A stretch of DNA of 64,000 bases from an uncultured Pseudomonadota bacterium (GTDB lineage: Bacteria > Pseudomonadota > Gammaproteobacteria > Steroidobacterales > Steroidobacteraceae). The first letter of the stretch is position 1, and every line of letters begins with the position of its first letter. The notes below the pieces were generated by a model. It was not told the origin of the DNA, searched no databases, and saw only the letters and a list, made by a program, of their open reading frames with translations. Location: NCBI GenBank assembly GCA_903927005.1, contig CAIYLH010000129.1, positions 29,539 to 93,538 on the forward strand. Direction: 5' to 3'. The translations under genes were made by a program, and so were the position numbers. This document shows, piece by piece, positions 8,601-20,185 of this stretch.

Positions 8601-9604
8601 GGCACGGATCCGAGCTCGGCAGTCACCTCCGCCCGTTCCTCCGCGAGGAGGCCGAGCGCGGCAAACAGCGAGCGATCCCGCTCGATATCCGGATTCGTCG
8701 TCGTCAGCAGTTTCTCGCCGTAGAAAATAGAGTTCGCGCCCGCGAGGAAACACAACGCCTGCAGCTCGTCGCTCATCGACTCGCGGCCAGCGGAGAGGCG
8801 CACGTGGGAGCGCGGCATGGTCAGGCGTGCGACCGCGATCGTGCGCACGAAGTCGAGCGGCGCGACCGCCTCAACGCCGGCAAGCGGCGTGCCGGCCACC
8901 TGCACCAGCTGGTTGATCGGCACGCTCTCGGGATGGGTCGGCATCGTCGCAAGCGTCAGCAGCAGCCCGGCGCGGTCGCGACCGCTCTCCCCCATGCCGA
9001 GGATGCCGCCGCAGCACACCTTCATGCCCGCATCGCGCACATGGCCGAGCGTGTCGAGCCGGTCCTGATAGGTGCGCGTCGTGATCACCTCGGCGTAGAA
9101 CTCCGGCGAGGTATCTAGATTGTGGTTGTAGTAGTCCAGTCCCGCGGTCGCCAGCGCCGCCGCCTGCGACGCACTGAGCATGCCCAGCGTCGCGCAGGAT
9201 TCGAGGCCCAGCTCGCGCACGACGCGGATCATCTCGATTACGTTGCCGAGGTCCCGATCCTTCGGCGAGCGCCAGGCCGCACCCATGCAGAAACGCGTCG
9301 CGCCGGCGGCTTTGGCGCGGGCCGCAGCCTCGGCAACCGCGGCGACCGGCATCAGCGCCTCGCGTTCGACACCGGTGTCGTAGCGAACGCTCTGCGGGCA
9401 GTAGGCGCAGTCTTCAGGACAACCGCCGGTTTTGATCGACAGCAGCGTCGAGACCTGCACGCGGTTCGGGTCGAAGTGTGCGCGATGGACCCGCTGCGCC
9501 TGAAACAGCAGGTCAGCGAACGGCAGCGCGAACAGCGTCTCGACCTCGGCCAGGGTCCAGTCGTGGCGAACGGCGGCGAGGCGGTCGATCAGGGGAATCG
9601 TCAT
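8597..9604 (-). CDS. bioB: Biotin synthase
   Basis: A 335-residue radical-SAM enzyme inserting sulfur into dethiobiotin. The radical-SAM cluster motif CPEDCAYC appears within [21 protein letters not shown] (about residues 57-64), followed by the family segments [41 protein letters not shown], and the C-terminal [17 protein letters not shown]. The ATG at 9604 is preceded by GAGGATCCC, an adequate ribosome-binding site; a longer in-frame extension would run across the operator and is unlikely. First gene of bioBFHCD, controlled from the palindrome at 9673-9705. Confidence 0.97.
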   Translation of the reverse strand: MTIPLIDRLAAVRHDWTLAEVETLFALPFADLLFQAQRVHRAHFDPNRVQVSTLLSIKTGGCPEDCAYCPQSVRYDTGVEREALMPVAAVAEAAARAKAAGATRFCMGAAWRSPKDRDLGNVIEMIRVVRELGLESCATLGMLSASQAAALATAGLDYYNHNLDTSPEFYAEVITTRTYQDRLDTLGHVRDAGMKVCCGGILGMGESGRDRAGLLLTLATMPTHPESVPINQLVQVAGTPLAGVEAVAPLDFVRTIAVARLTMPRSHVRLSAGRESMSDELQALCFLAGANSIFYGEKLLTTTNPDIERDRSLFAALGLLAEERAEVTAELGSVP

Positions 9605-9672
9605 CGGGATCCTCGCTGCGCCTGAGGGGCGCTCTGGCCTTGGACGGCGCAGTGTTCGGGGCGCAGGAACCC

Positions 9673-9705
9673 GTGTCAACCAAATATAACTCAGCTGGTT
9701 GACAC
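9673..9705. promoter_or_regulatory. BirA-type biotin operator (bioO) upstream of bioB
   Basis: A perfect 9-base inverted repeat, GTGTCAACC and GGTTGACAC, separated by 15 bases. This is the layout of BirA operators (TTGTAAACC-N14 to 16-GGTTTACAA). It lies 69 bases upstream of the bioB ATG, and the spacer contains TATATT on the minus strand (9683-9688), a possible -10 box. Biotinylated BirA bound here would block RNA polymerase, repressing the operon when biotin is plentiful. The sequence match is direct; the regulator itself is not in this window. Confidence 0.85.
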
Positions 9706-9716
9706 AAGCCCTGCGC

Positions 9717-10266
9717 TCAGCGCCGGGTGACGATCCGAGCGCTGTGGTGGACTCCCTCGAGGACGGCGAGCGAATCGGTCGCGATGCCGGCAGCTTTCGC
9801 CTCGTCGGTATCGACGTGCATTTCCAGGCGGAAGTTGTCGCCAACCCGGATCTTCACCTCGCCGAAGGTCCGCTTGCGGCCACCGTCGCCGCATCGTGGC
9901 TGAGCCCGTGGAACCGATAGCGACTCAGGCCATGACGCTCGGCAAGCTCACGCGGCAGCGCGTACTCGCGGACGCGGCGCGCAGGCCCTCGAGAGCGACG
10001 GGATTGTGCAGTGGCACGAAGCGGCCGAAGTCGGCGATCGCAGCCTCGACCGCGGCATCCGCCAGCACCGGCATGCCGTAGAGATCGCCGCCATGCACCA
10101 CGCGGTGACCAACTGCTACGAGGTCAGGACCCTGCACACCCCGCAGCGGCAGCTCGTCGAGCAGCAGTGCACCGCCGGCCTCATCCACGAGCGCCGCCTT
10201 GACCGAGGTGCTGCGACAGCTGAGGGCCAGGACCGACCGACCCGACTGCAGGCTCTGCTTCGACAC
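9717..10266 (-). pseudogene. Decayed acetate kinase / PduL phosphotransacylase remnant
   Basis: Three minus-strand pieces in different frames retain recognisable protein. From a GTG at 10266, SVLALSCRSTSVKAALVDE resembles the acetate kinase N-terminus and VGHRVVHGG plus PLHNPVALEGL are its later motifs, but the roughly 80 residues normally between them are mostly missing; this frame stops at 9925. At 9964-9854 another frame gives YALPRELAERHGLSRYRFHG and LSHD, the next acetate kinase block. At 9878-9717 a third gives [18 protein letters not shown], the C-terminus of PduL-type phosphate acyltransferase. Deletions and frameshifts make activity impossible. The two enzymes would interconvert acyl-CoA and acid with ATP formation. 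Confidence 0.8.
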
Positions 10267-10295
10267 TACGACCGCCTCTGGGATTAGAATCGCCT

Positions 10296-11378
10296 ATGGG
10301 CACCGCTAACGATCACGACGCCTCGCTGTCATTCTACCGCCGGGTATTTGGACTGTGCGTGACAGCGCTGCTCGCCTTCCTCTTATATAAGGTCGTCCGC
10401 CCCTTCCTCGCGCCCTTCGCGTGGGCGACGGTGATCGCCTACCTGATGCATCCGCTGCAGGCACGCCTGCAGGCACGGCTGGGCGGTCGCGCCGGACTGA
10501 GCGCCGGACTACTCACCGGCACCTGCTTCGCTGTGCTGGTCGGCCCGCTGATGGCGCTCGGCGCGGCCTTCGCCTCGCAGGCCGCGCTACTGGTGACCTC
10601 GCTGCAGCGGCTCGTGCAGCGCCTGCAAATCGGCAGCATCGACGACCTGATCGCACTGCCCGCCGCGCAGGAAATCATCGGCTGGACCGAGCAACACCTG
10701 CCAGTCACCGCAGAACAGCTGCGCAACTGGGCCGTCAACGGCGCGCAGCAGCTGCTCACACCGCTGGCGACGCTGGGTGGCCGCGCCTTCTTCGGTGCGT
10801 TCGGCACGGTGATCAGCTTCACGCTGACCTTGTTTTTGCTGTTCTTCCTGCTGCGCGACGGGCGGGTCCTGCTCGAGGCGGTGCTGGGCCTGATTCCGAT
10901 CGAGGGCTTTCGCAAGCAACGGCTGCTGCATCATCTGGGCGATGTAACGCGCGCGGTCGTGTTCGGCACGCTGGCCACCTCCATCGTGCAGGGCATCTCG
11001 GTGGCGATCGGCTTTCGCCTCGTCGGCCTGCCGTCACCGATCGTGTTTGGCGTGCTCGCTGCGATCGTGTCGGTGCTGCCGGTGGGCGGAACCGCGTTCG
11101 TCTGGGGCCCGGCCACCGTGTGGCTGTACGCCACCGGCCACTCCGGCGCCGGAACGTTCATGCTGCTGTGGGGCTCGCTGATCGTCGGCCTCGCCGACAA
11201 CCTGTTGCGGCCGTTGCTAATTTCCGGGCGCGGTGCGGTGCCCACGCTCGCCGTATTCGTCGGCGTGCTCGGTGGACTGGCCGCGTTCGGCATGGTCGGC
11301 ATGTTCCTCGGTCCGGTCGTGATCGCGCTATTCGTCGCTTTCGTACGCTTCGCAGACGAGTCGCTCGCGACTCGATAG
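10296..11378 (+). CDS. AI-2E family transporter (PerM/UPF0118)
   Basis: A 360-residue polytopic protein with about eight membrane helices: a pair near residues 15-50, another pair at 60-95, a soluble middle section (about 100-160), then a dense C-terminal helical region. The pattern and the segments LLFFLLRDGRVLLEAV, VVFGTLATSIVQGISVAIGFRLVGLPSP and DNLLRPLLISGRGAVPTLAVFVGVLGGLAAFGMVGMFLGPV are typical of the AI-2E/PerM family. Members export small molecules or act in Na+/H+ exchange; which applies here cannot be told. It ends 10 bases before uvrD, so the two may be co-transcribed. Confidence 0.88.
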   Translation: MGTANDHDASLSFYRRVFGLCVTALLAFLLYKVVRPFLAPFAWATVIAYLMHPLQARLQARLGGRAGLSAGLLTGTCFAVLVGPLMALGAAFASQAALLVTSLQRLVQRLQIGSIDDLIALPAAQEIIGWTEQHLPVTAEQLRNWAVNGAQQLLTPLATLGGRAFFGAFGTVISFTLTLFLLFFLLRDGRVLLEAVLGLIPIEGFRKQRLLHHLGDVTRAVVFGTLATSIVQGISVAIGFRLVGLPSPIVFGVLAAIVSVLPVGGTAFVWGPATVWLYATGHSGAGTFMLLWGSLIVGLADNLLRPLLISGRGAVPTLAVFVGVLGGLAAFGMVGMFLGPVVIALFVAFVRFADESLATR

Positions 11379-11388
11379 ACTCTCGCCC

Positions 11389-13659
<2,271 letters not shown>

Positions 13660-13739
13660 ACGCTCCCGCGGGTCGGGCAGGGCTCGTCCGGCGGCGTCCT
13701 GCTAGACTGCAGGCTCAGGACTAGCTGCCGCGTGGTCAC

Positions 13740-15119
13740 TTGAAAATCATCATCCTCGGCGCCGGCCAGGTCGGCCGCACCGCCGCATATCACCTGTCCC
13801 GCGAAGAGGCCAACGAGGTCACGGTCGTCGACTCTGACGACGCCGTACTGCGCGAGCTGCAGGACCGTCTCGACGTGCGCACCGTCAGCGGCAACGCTGC
13901 CAGCCCCTCCGTCCTTGAGGCCGCCGGCTGCGCCGACGCCAACCTGCTGGTCGCGCTGACCAATAGCGATGAGGTCAACATGGTCGCGTGCCACGTGGCC
14001 TGGACCCTGTTCAAGACGCCCACCAAGATCGCCCGCATCCGCAGCTCGGCCTACATCACCCGTCCGGAGCTGTTCTCCGAAAGCGTCGGCTTCGCCGTCG
14101 ACACCTGGATCAGCCCCGAGCAACTGGTCACCGATTACATCGAACAGCTGATCCAGCACCCAGGCGCGCTGCAGGTGGTCGACTTTGCCGACGGCCACGT
14201 GCGCCTGGTCAGCGTGCGCGCGGTTGAAGGCGGACTGCTGGTCGGCCAGCCGCTGAAGGCGCTGCGCCAGCACATCCCGCGGGTCGAGACGCGGGTCGCG
14301 GCGATCTATCGCAAGGGTCGCAGCATCAAGCCCGAGGGCAGTACCGTCATCGAGCCGGATGACGAGGTGTTCTTTCTCGCCGCGCGCGAGGACATCCGCA
14401 CGGTCATGAGCGAGCTGCGCAAGCTCGAGGCGCCGATGAAGCGGCTGATCATTGCCGGCGGCGGCAACATCGGCATTCGCCTCGCGCAGGTACTCGAGGG
14501 TCGCAATCAGGTCAAGCTGATCGAACGCGACCCGAAGCGCGCCCGCCATGCATCCGAAGTGCTGCGCAACACGATCGTGCTGCAGGGCGATGCTGCCGAC
14601 GAAGAGCTGCTGCTGGAGGAGAACGTCGACAGCGCCGATGCGTTCATCGCCGTCACCAACGGCGAGGAGGCCAATATCCTCTCCGCCATGCTCGCCAAGC
14701 GACTCGGCTGCCACAAGGTGATGGCGCTGATCAACAGGCCCTCCTACGCGGAGCTGATGGAGGGCGATCGAATCGACATCGCCATCTCGCCCCAGACCAT
14801 TACGATCGGCTCGCTGCTCGCGCACGTCCGTCGCGGCGACGTCGCCAAGGTGCACTCGCTGCGCCGTGGTGCGGCCGAAGCGATCGAGGCGGTCGCGCAC
14901 GGCGACAGCGAGACCTCGCAGGTCGTTGGACGCACGGTCGAGGCGATCAAACTGCCCGAGGGCACAACGATTGGCGCGATCGTGCGCGGCGACGAAGTGC
15001 TGATGGCGCACCACGACACAGAAATCGTCGAAGGCGACCACGTGATCCTGTTCCTGACGGACCGCCGCCACGTCGAGGCCGTCGAGAAGCTGTTTCAGGC
15101 CGGCGTCTCGTTCATCTAG
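13740..15119 (+). CDS. trkA: Trk potassium system NAD-binding protein TrkA
   Basis: A 459-residue peripheral membrane protein that gates the TrkH potassium channel in response to nucleotides. It consists of two tandem RCK units, each a Rossmann fold followed by a TrkA-C lobe. The first begins KIIILGAGQVGRTAAYHL; the second begins at about residue 232 with KRLIIAGGGNIGIRLAQVL. Length matches E. coli TrkA (458). The start is TTG, since the family N-terminus M-K-I-I-I-L-G-A-G coincides with it exactly and no ATG is near. trkH follows 10 bases later, so both subunits are made together. Confidence 0.96.
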   Translation: MKIIILGAGQVGRTAAYHLSREEANEVTVVDSDDAVLRELQDRLDVRTVSGNAASPSVLEAAGCADANLLVALTNSDEVNMVACHVAWTLFKTPTKIARIRSSAYITRPELFSESVGFAVDTWISPEQLVTDYIEQLIQHPGALQVVDFADGHVRLVSVRAVEGGLLVGQPLKALRQHIPRVETRVAAIYRKGRSIKPEGSTVIEPDDEVFFLAAREDIRTVMSELRKLEAPMKRLIIAGGGNIGIRLAQVLEGRNQVKLIERDPKRARHASEVLRNTIVLQGDAADEELLLEENVDSADAFIAVTNGEEANILSAMLAKRLGCHKVMALINRPSYAELMEGDRIDIAISPQTITIGSLLAHVRRGDVAKVHSLRRGAAEAIEAVAHGDSETSQVVGRTVEAIKLPEGTTIGAIVRGDEVLMAHHDTEIVEGDHVILFLTDRRHVEAVEKLFQAGVSFI

Positions 15120-15129
15120 CGGCACGCGC

Positions 15130-16581
15130 ATGCACCTAACGCTGGTCCAGCGCATCCTCGGCCTCGTCGTCACGATGTACAGCCTGACGATGCTGCCCCC
15201 CATCGGCGTCTCGCTGTATTACGGCGACCCGCTATGGCTGCCGTTTCTGCAGTCATTCGCGATCCTGGTGGTGGCCGGCCTTGCCCTCTGGCTGCCGGTT
15301 CGGAACGTCGAACGCGACCTGCGGCTACGCGATGGGTTCGTCGTGGTCGCGCTGTTCTGGGTGCTGCTGAGCCTCGCCGGCGCACTGCCGCTGCTGCTCG
15401 GCGATCGGCCACAGCTGGGATTCACCGACGCGGTATTCGAGTCCGTCGCCGGCATCACCACGACCAGCGCCAGCGTAATCACCGGACTCGACTCCCTGCC
15501 GCGTTCGCTGCTGTGGTACCGCCAGCAGGAGCAGTGGCTGGGCGGCATCGGCGTGATCGTGCTCGCGGTGGCGCTGTTCCCAGTGCTCGGCATCGGCGGC
15601 ATGCAGCTGTACAAGGGCGATACGCCGGGACCGGTGAAGGACGAGAAACTCACCCCCCGCATCGCGCAGACGGCACGGGCACTGTCGGGGGTGTACGCGC
15701 TGCTGACGATTGCCTGCACTACTGCTTACGTACTGGCGGGCATGGACTTGTTCGACGCGCTGTCGCACGCCTTCTCAACCGTGTCGACCGGCGGATTCTC
15801 GCCCTACGACGAGGGGCTTGAGCACTTCAACTCCTATGCCATAGACATGGTCGCGATCGTGTTCATGTTCTTCGGCGGGGTGAACTTCGCGCTGCACTTC
15901 GTCGTCTGGCGCACCAAGGACGCATGGTCGTACTTCAGCGACCCGCAGTTTCGCGCCTATCTGTTCATCACGCTGGGCCTGATCGTGTTGGTCACGGGCT
16001 ACCTGCTGGCGACCCACAGCTATTCCTCACTGGCTGACGCGTTCCGTTTCGGCGCAGTGACTGTCGTATCGATGCAGTCGACTACCGGCTTCGTCTCGAC
16101 GCCATTCGCCAACTGGCCCGGCATGCTGCCGGCGCTGTTAATGCTGACGACCTTCGTCGGCGGCTGCGCCGGCTCCACCGCCGGCGGCATGAAGGTGATC
16201 CGCTGGCAGCTGGTGCTCAAGCAGGCCCAGCGAGAAATGCTCCGGCTCGTGCATCCGAGCGCCACGCTGCCGGTGAAGTTTGCGGACAAGCCGGTTGCCG
16301 GCCGGGTGCTGGCCGCGGTCACCGGCTTCTTCGCGATGTACCTGGTGCTGTTCGGCGTCATGATGCTGATGATGATGGCGACCGGCGTCGACCAGATCAG
16401 CGCCTGGTCCGCTGTGGCGGCCTGCATCAACAACGCAGGTCCGGGCCTCGGCCGGGTCGCCGATACCTACCAGCACCTGCCGGAGGCCGCAAAATGGGTC
16501 TCCATCAGCGCGATGCTGATTGGCCGGCTCGAGGTGTTCACCGTCGCGGTGCTGTTCACGCCGGCGTTCTGGCGCCACTGA
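15130..16581 (+). CDS. trkH: Trk potassium uptake membrane subunit TrkH
   Basis: A 483-residue potassium channel of the SKT superfamily, with four repeated membrane-pore-membrane units. Pore-loop filters are recognisable: ESVAGITTTSASVITGLDSLP (first), SHAFSTVSTGGFSPYDEG (second), SMQSTTGFVSTPFANWP (third) and CINNAGPGLGRVADTY (fourth), each with the conserved filter glycine. VGGCAGSTAGGMKVIR is the characteristic segment between helices. Length matches E. coli TrkH (483). It is co-transcribed with trkA and followed by a shared hairpin with the convergent fumarase gene. Confidence 0.96.
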   Translation: MHLTLVQRILGLVVTMYSLTMLPPIGVSLYYGDPLWLPFLQSFAILVVAGLALWLPVRNVERDLRLRDGFVVVALFWVLLSLAGALPLLLGDRPQLGFTDAVFESVAGITTTSASVITGLDSLPRSLLWYRQQEQWLGGIGVIVLAVALFPVLGIGGMQLYKGDTPGPVKDEKLTPRIAQTARALSGVYALLTIACTTAYVLAGMDLFDALSHAFSTVSTGGFSPYDEGLEHFNSYAIDMVAIVFMFFGGVNFALHFVVWRTKDAWSYFSDPQFRAYLFITLGLIVLVTGYLLATHSYSSLADAFRFGAVTVVSMQSTTGFVSTPFANWPGMLPALLMLTTFVGGCAGSTAGGMKVIRWQLVLKQAQREMLRLVHPSATLPVKFADKPVAGRVLAAVTGFFAMYLVLFGVMMLMMMATGVDQISAWSAVAACINNAGPGLGRVADTYQHLPEAAKWVSISAMLIGRLEVFTVAVLFTPAFWRH

Positions 16582-16592
16582 CCCGGCCGACG

Positions 16593-16611
16593 GACGGGCC
16601 ACCGGCCCGTC
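16593..16611. terminator. Hairpin between convergent trkH and fumarase genes
   Basis: Perfect 8-base arms GACGGGCC and GGCCCGTC with a 3-base loop. The stem is GC-rich but has no clear U tract on either strand. It lies between the trkH stop and the fumarase stop at 16613, so it probably serves both transcripts. Confidence 0.5.
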
Positions 16612-16612
16612 G

Positions 16613-18136
16613 TCACTCCATGCGTACCGGAATTCCGCCCAGGCTCGCCATCATTCGCTTCGGGCCGGTCTCGTGCACCGATTCGCCGTGCGAGTCGACC
16701 GCGACCGTCACCGGCATGTCGTGTACCTCGAACTCATAGACCGCCTCCATCCCCAGATCCGGGAACGCGACGATGCGACTGGAGCGAATCGCCTTGGAGA
16801 CGAGGTAGGCCGCCCCACCGACCGCGATCAGATAGGCACTCTTGTGGCGGCGGATGACCTCGATTGCCTCGGGACCACGATCTGCCTTGCCGACCATCGC
16901 CAGCAGGCCCGCCTTCTCCAACATGGTCTCGGTGAAGCGATCCATGCGACTGGCGGTGGTGGGACCTGCGGGCCCGACGACCTCATTGCCGATCGGGTCT
17001 ACCGGACCTACGTAATAGATCACCCTGTCCTTGAACGACAACCCTGCCGGTAACGGCTCGCCGGCATCGAGCAGCGCACAGATGCGCTTGTGCGCGGCGT
17101 CGCGGCCAGTCAGGAACTTGCCGTTGAGCAGCAGTCGTTCGCCGGGCTTCCAGGCGGCCACTTCAGCGCGGGTCAGACTATCGAGATCGACGCGCCGGGT
17201 GCCTGCATCCGGCGCCCAGTCAACGCGCGGCCAGCTGGCGAGATCCGGCGGATCCAGACGCGCGGGGCCCGTGCCGTCCAGGTGGAAGTGCACGTGTCGG
17301 GTCGCGGCGCAGTTCGGGATCACGGCGACCGGCAGGGAAGCGGCGTGAGTTGGGTAGTCACGGATCTTCACGTCCAGCACGGTGGTCAGCCCGCCGAGGC
17401 CCTGCGCGCCGATGCACAGCGCGTTGACCCGATCGTGGATCTCGATGCGCAGTGCTTCGATGTTATTGCGGGGCCCCCGCGCCTTGAGCTCTGGCATGTC
17501 GATCGGCTCCATCAGCGATTCCTTGGCCAGCAGCAGCGCCTTCTCTGCGCTGCCACCGATGCCAATGCCCAGCATGCCGGGCGGGCACCAGCCAGCGCCC
17601 ATGTGCGGCACTTGCGCCAGCACCCAGTCGGCGACCGAGTCCGACGGATTGAGCATTTCGAACATCGACTTGTTCTCGCTGCCACCCCCCTTGGCCGCAA
17701 CGGTGATGTCGATGCCCTCGCCTGCCACCATCTCGACGTGGATCACAGCCGGCGTGTTGTCCTTCGTGTTCAGGCGCTTGCCTGCAGGATCGGCGACGAT
17801 GGAGGCACGCAGCTTGTTCTCGGGCAGCCCATACGCGCGCCGCACGCCCTCGTTGATCATCTCATCGAGGGTCCGCTTCGCGTCCCAGCGCGCATTCATG
17901 CCGATCTTCACGAACGCGACAACGATGCCGGTGTCCTGGCAGATGGGCCGATGCCCTTCGGCGCACATCCGTGAGTTCGTCAGGATCTGGGCGATCGCGT
18001 CCCGCGCGGCGGGGCTGGTTTCGACCTCGTAGGCGCGGCCCATGGCGGCGATGAAGTCAGGCGCATGGTAGTAAGAGATGTACTGCAGCGCGTCGGTCAC
18101 GCTCTGGATCAGATCGTCTTCGCGAATCACGGCCAT
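16613..18136 (-). CDS. Class I (iron-sulfur) fumarate hydratase
   Basis: A 507-residue single-chain class I fumarase, interconverting fumarate and malate in the TCA cycle with an oxygen-sensitive 4Fe-4S cluster. The N-terminal half holds NSRMCAEGHRPICQDTGIVV (about residues 50-70), GAGWCPPGMLGIGIGGS and later VIPNCAATRH, which supply the cluster cysteines. The C-terminal half ends with GPTTASRMD, MVGKADRGPEAIEVIRRHKS and VTVAVDSHGESVHETGP, typical of the beta domain. The ATG at 18136 fits family length; the upstream frame extension is not conserved. It is transcribed alone, 71 bases after the LytTR regulator. Confidence 0.93.
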   Translation of the reverse strand: MAVIREDDLIQSVTDALQYISYYHAPDFIAAMGRAYEVETSPAARDAIAQILTNSRMCAEGHRPICQDTGIVVAFVKIGMNARWDAKRTLDEMINEGVRRAYGLPENKLRASIVADPAGKRLNTKDNTPAVIHVEMVAGEGIDITVAAKGGGSENKSMFEMLNPSDSVADWVLAQVPHMGAGWCPPGMLGIGIGGSAEKALLLAKESLMEPIDMPELKARGPRNNIEALRIEIHDRVNALCIGAQGLGGLTTVLDVKIRDYPTHAASLPVAVIPNCAATRHVHFHLDGTGPARLDPPDLASWPRVDWAPDAGTRRVDLDSLTRAEVAAWKPGERLLLNGKFLTGRDAAHKRICALLDAGEPLPAGLSFKDRVIYYVGPVDPIGNEVVGPAGPTTASRMDRFTETMLEKAGLLAMVGKADRGPEAIEVIRRHKSAYLIAVGGAAYLVSKAIRSSRIVAFPDLGMEAVYEFEVHDMPVTVAVDSHGESVHETGPKRMMASLGGIPVRME

Positions 18137-18207
18137 GGAAATCACCCGCGTCAGAACCGCGCCAGAGGCAGGCGCGAAACCGATTTTAGCAGGACCGGGG
18201 ACGCGCC

Positions 18208-19038
18208 TCAGCCACGCCCGCGCAGCCCGCCTGCCAGCAGCAGTTCCACCTTGTCGCGATGGGTGCGTGACAGCTTCAGCTCCTGGCCGCCCGCGAGCGT
18301 CAGGAAGTACTCGCCATTGGCGTGGGGCCGCAGCTTCCTGACCCGCGCCAGGTTCACGATCGCCGAGCGGTGCACGCGCTGGAAGATGGCTGGGTCCAGC
18401 GCGTTCTCCAGCTGCTTCATCGTCGCGCGCAGCACGTGGGTCTGGCCGGCCGCATGGATACACATGTAGTCGCCGGCGGCGTCGATCCACTCGATCTCGG
18501 CGGCATGCACGCGCATGACGTCGCGGCCCGTGCGAATCGCGATGATCTCGGGGTAGCGCGTTGCAGGCGAAGCCATGCGCGCCAGTACCTCCTCCGGTTC
18601 GAGCTCGCCGGCACCCTTCACGTCCGCCAGCAGCGCGAGCATCTTTTCGTGCTGTGACAGGGTCTCGCGCGCGCGCAGGTGAGCACGGATCCGCTCCAGT
18701 GCCTGGCCCAGCCGCTCGTCATCCACGGGCTTGAGCAGGTAATCGAGTGCCCGCGCCTCGAACGCATCCAGCGCGTAACGATCGAACGCGGTCACGAACA
18801 CGACCACCGGCATCGTGTCCTGCGGCAGCGCCGCGAGCACGTCGAAGCCGTTCAGCCCGGGCATCTGGATGTCGAGGAACATGACATCAGGCGCAAGTGC
18901 GGCGACCTTCTCGATCGCCTCACGGCCGTTCTCGCATTCGCCGACGATCTCAAAATCCGGCGCGGTGGCGAGCCTGAGCTCCAGCCCACGTCGCGCAAGG
19001 CGCTCGTCGTCGACCAGCAGCGTGCGGATGCGGCTCAA
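18208..19038 (-). CDS. LytTR-family response regulator (AlgR-like)
   Basis: A 276-residue regulator. Residues 1-120 are a receiver domain: acidic pair in LLVDDERLARRG, phospho-acceptor Asp in VMFLDIQMPGLNGF (about residue 56), the Thr/Lys positions in FVTAFDRYALDAFEARALDYLLKPV. The C-terminal third is a LytTR DNA-binding domain (IEWIDAAGDYMCIHAAGQTHVLRATMKQLE, IFQRVHRSAIVNLARVRKL). The arrangement and its kinase partner match the AlgZ/AlgR pair of gammaproteobacteria. The start overlaps the kinase stop by four bases (ATGA). Targets are unknown; a direct repeat upstream of the operon may be one. Confidence 0.9.
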   Translation of the reverse strand: MSRIRTLLVDDERLARRGLELRLATAPDFEIVGECENGREAIEKVAALAPDVMFLDIQMPGLNGFDVLAALPQDTMPVVVFVTAFDRYALDAFEARALDYLLKPVDDERLGQALERIRAHLRARETLSQHEKMLALLADVKGAGELEPEEVLARMASPATRYPEIIAIRTGRDVMRVHAAEIEWIDAAGDYMCIHAAGQTHVLRATMKQLENALDPAIFQRVHRSAIVNLARVRKLRPHANGEYFLTLAGGQELKLSRTHRDKVELLLAGGLRGRG

Positions 19039-20150
19039 CTGGCGAACTCCGCCGGGATTTCCAGATCGGTGCGCAGACCAGGCTCGGTGTTGTGCCCGGC
19101 GAAGCGCGCTTTATCACCGTAGAGCACGGCCAGGCGCTCGCGCGTATTGCGCAGACCCACGCCACGGCCAGCGACAAACAACGCTTCGTCGGCAAGGCCC
19201 GGTCCATCATCGGCAACGTGCAACAGCAGTCGCTGGCCGATCAGGCGGGCGCCGATGTGCAGCTTGCCGCCACTCTCGGACGGCGCAATCGCATACTTGA
19301 GCGCGTTTTCCACCAGCGGCTGCAGCAGCAACGAGGGAACCAGCGCACCGAGCGCCGCACTGTCGATGTCCCGCTCCAGCCGCAGGCGCGGCCCGAAGCG
19401 CAGTTTCTCGATGCTCAGGTAAAGATCTAGTGCTTCGAGCTCCTGGCGGAGCGTGACCTTCTTCATCGGATCCTGGTCAAGCGTGTGGCGCAGGAACGCC
19501 GACAGCCGCGTGACGGCGTGGTTGGCCGTGTCGTTGTCCCGGTCGAGGATCAGCGTCGAAATCGCGTTGAGCGTGTTGAACAGGAAATGCGGGTTCAGCT
19601 GGTAACGCAGCATCTTGACCTGCGCTTCCTGCGCGAGCGCCACGGCACGCAGCGTCGCCTCTCGCTCGCGCTGCACCGCTTCGTAGAAGTAGATGCCGAA
19701 GTACAGTGCCGTCCATGACATCAGCAGGTACGTCGCGATCAGTGCGCCGGCAAAGACATGGGCCGCGCCGGCGAACATCTCGTGCTCGCCCATGAACGCG
19801 ATATAGGCGCCATTGATGAACACCCGCCAGATCAGCGCCGAGATCTCGATCAGCACGAAAGCGATCAGCGCCACCTGCGCCAGCGGCCGGTCGCGGATGC
19901 GCCGGTAGGCGTAGCGCAGCAGCGACGACAGCACCAGTCCGGTCAATGCCGCGACCAGCAGCACGTAGACGTAGCCGGTCAGTTTGTCGGGGCCCAGCTT
20001 TTCGGGGTAGAACAGGGCGGAGACGTATTGCGCGATGAAGTACGCACTCCAGCCGAAGCCCTGCAGCATCCAGAACGACACCTCGCGGTGGCGCATCAGG
20101 CCGCGCAGTGCGGTCGGTGCGGCAGGGGCTACGGACGACGCAGTAGTCAT
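19035..20150 (-). CDS. LytS/AlgZ-type sensor histidine kinase
   Basis: A 371-residue membrane kinase with about five helices in the first 165 residues and a cytoplasmic His_kinase domain. The phospho-acceptor lies in MLRYQLNPHFLFNTLNAIS (about residue 187) and the ATP-binding lobe includes PSLLLQPLVENALKYAI and VADDGPGL...GRGVGLRNTRERL. The PHFLFN-type histidine box defines the LytS/YehU/AlgZ group, which lack a standard HAMP/HisKA module. It is the first gene of a two-gene operon with the LytTR regulator. The ligand sensed is unknown. Confidence 0.9.
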   Translation of the reverse strand: MTTASSVAPAAPTALRGLMRHREVSFWMLQGFGWSAYFIAQYVSALFYPEKLGPDKLTGYVYVLLVAALTGLVLSSLLRYAYRRIRDRPLAQVALIAFVLIEISALIWRVFINGAYIAFMGEHEMFAGAAHVFAGALIATYLLMSWTALYFGIYFYEAVQREREATLRAVALAQEAQVKMLRYQLNPHFLFNTLNAISTLILDRDNDTANHAVTRLSAFLRHTLDQDPMKKVTLRQELEALDLYLSIEKLRFGPRLRLERDIDSAALGALVPSLLLQPLVENALKYAIAPSESGGKLHIGARLIGQRLLLHVADDGPGLADEALFVAGRGVGLRNTRERLAVLYGDKARFAGHNTEPGLRTDLEIPAEFAS

Positions 20151-20185
20151 GCTGACGAGGGTAGTCCAGAAGCTGCGCCCACCGG

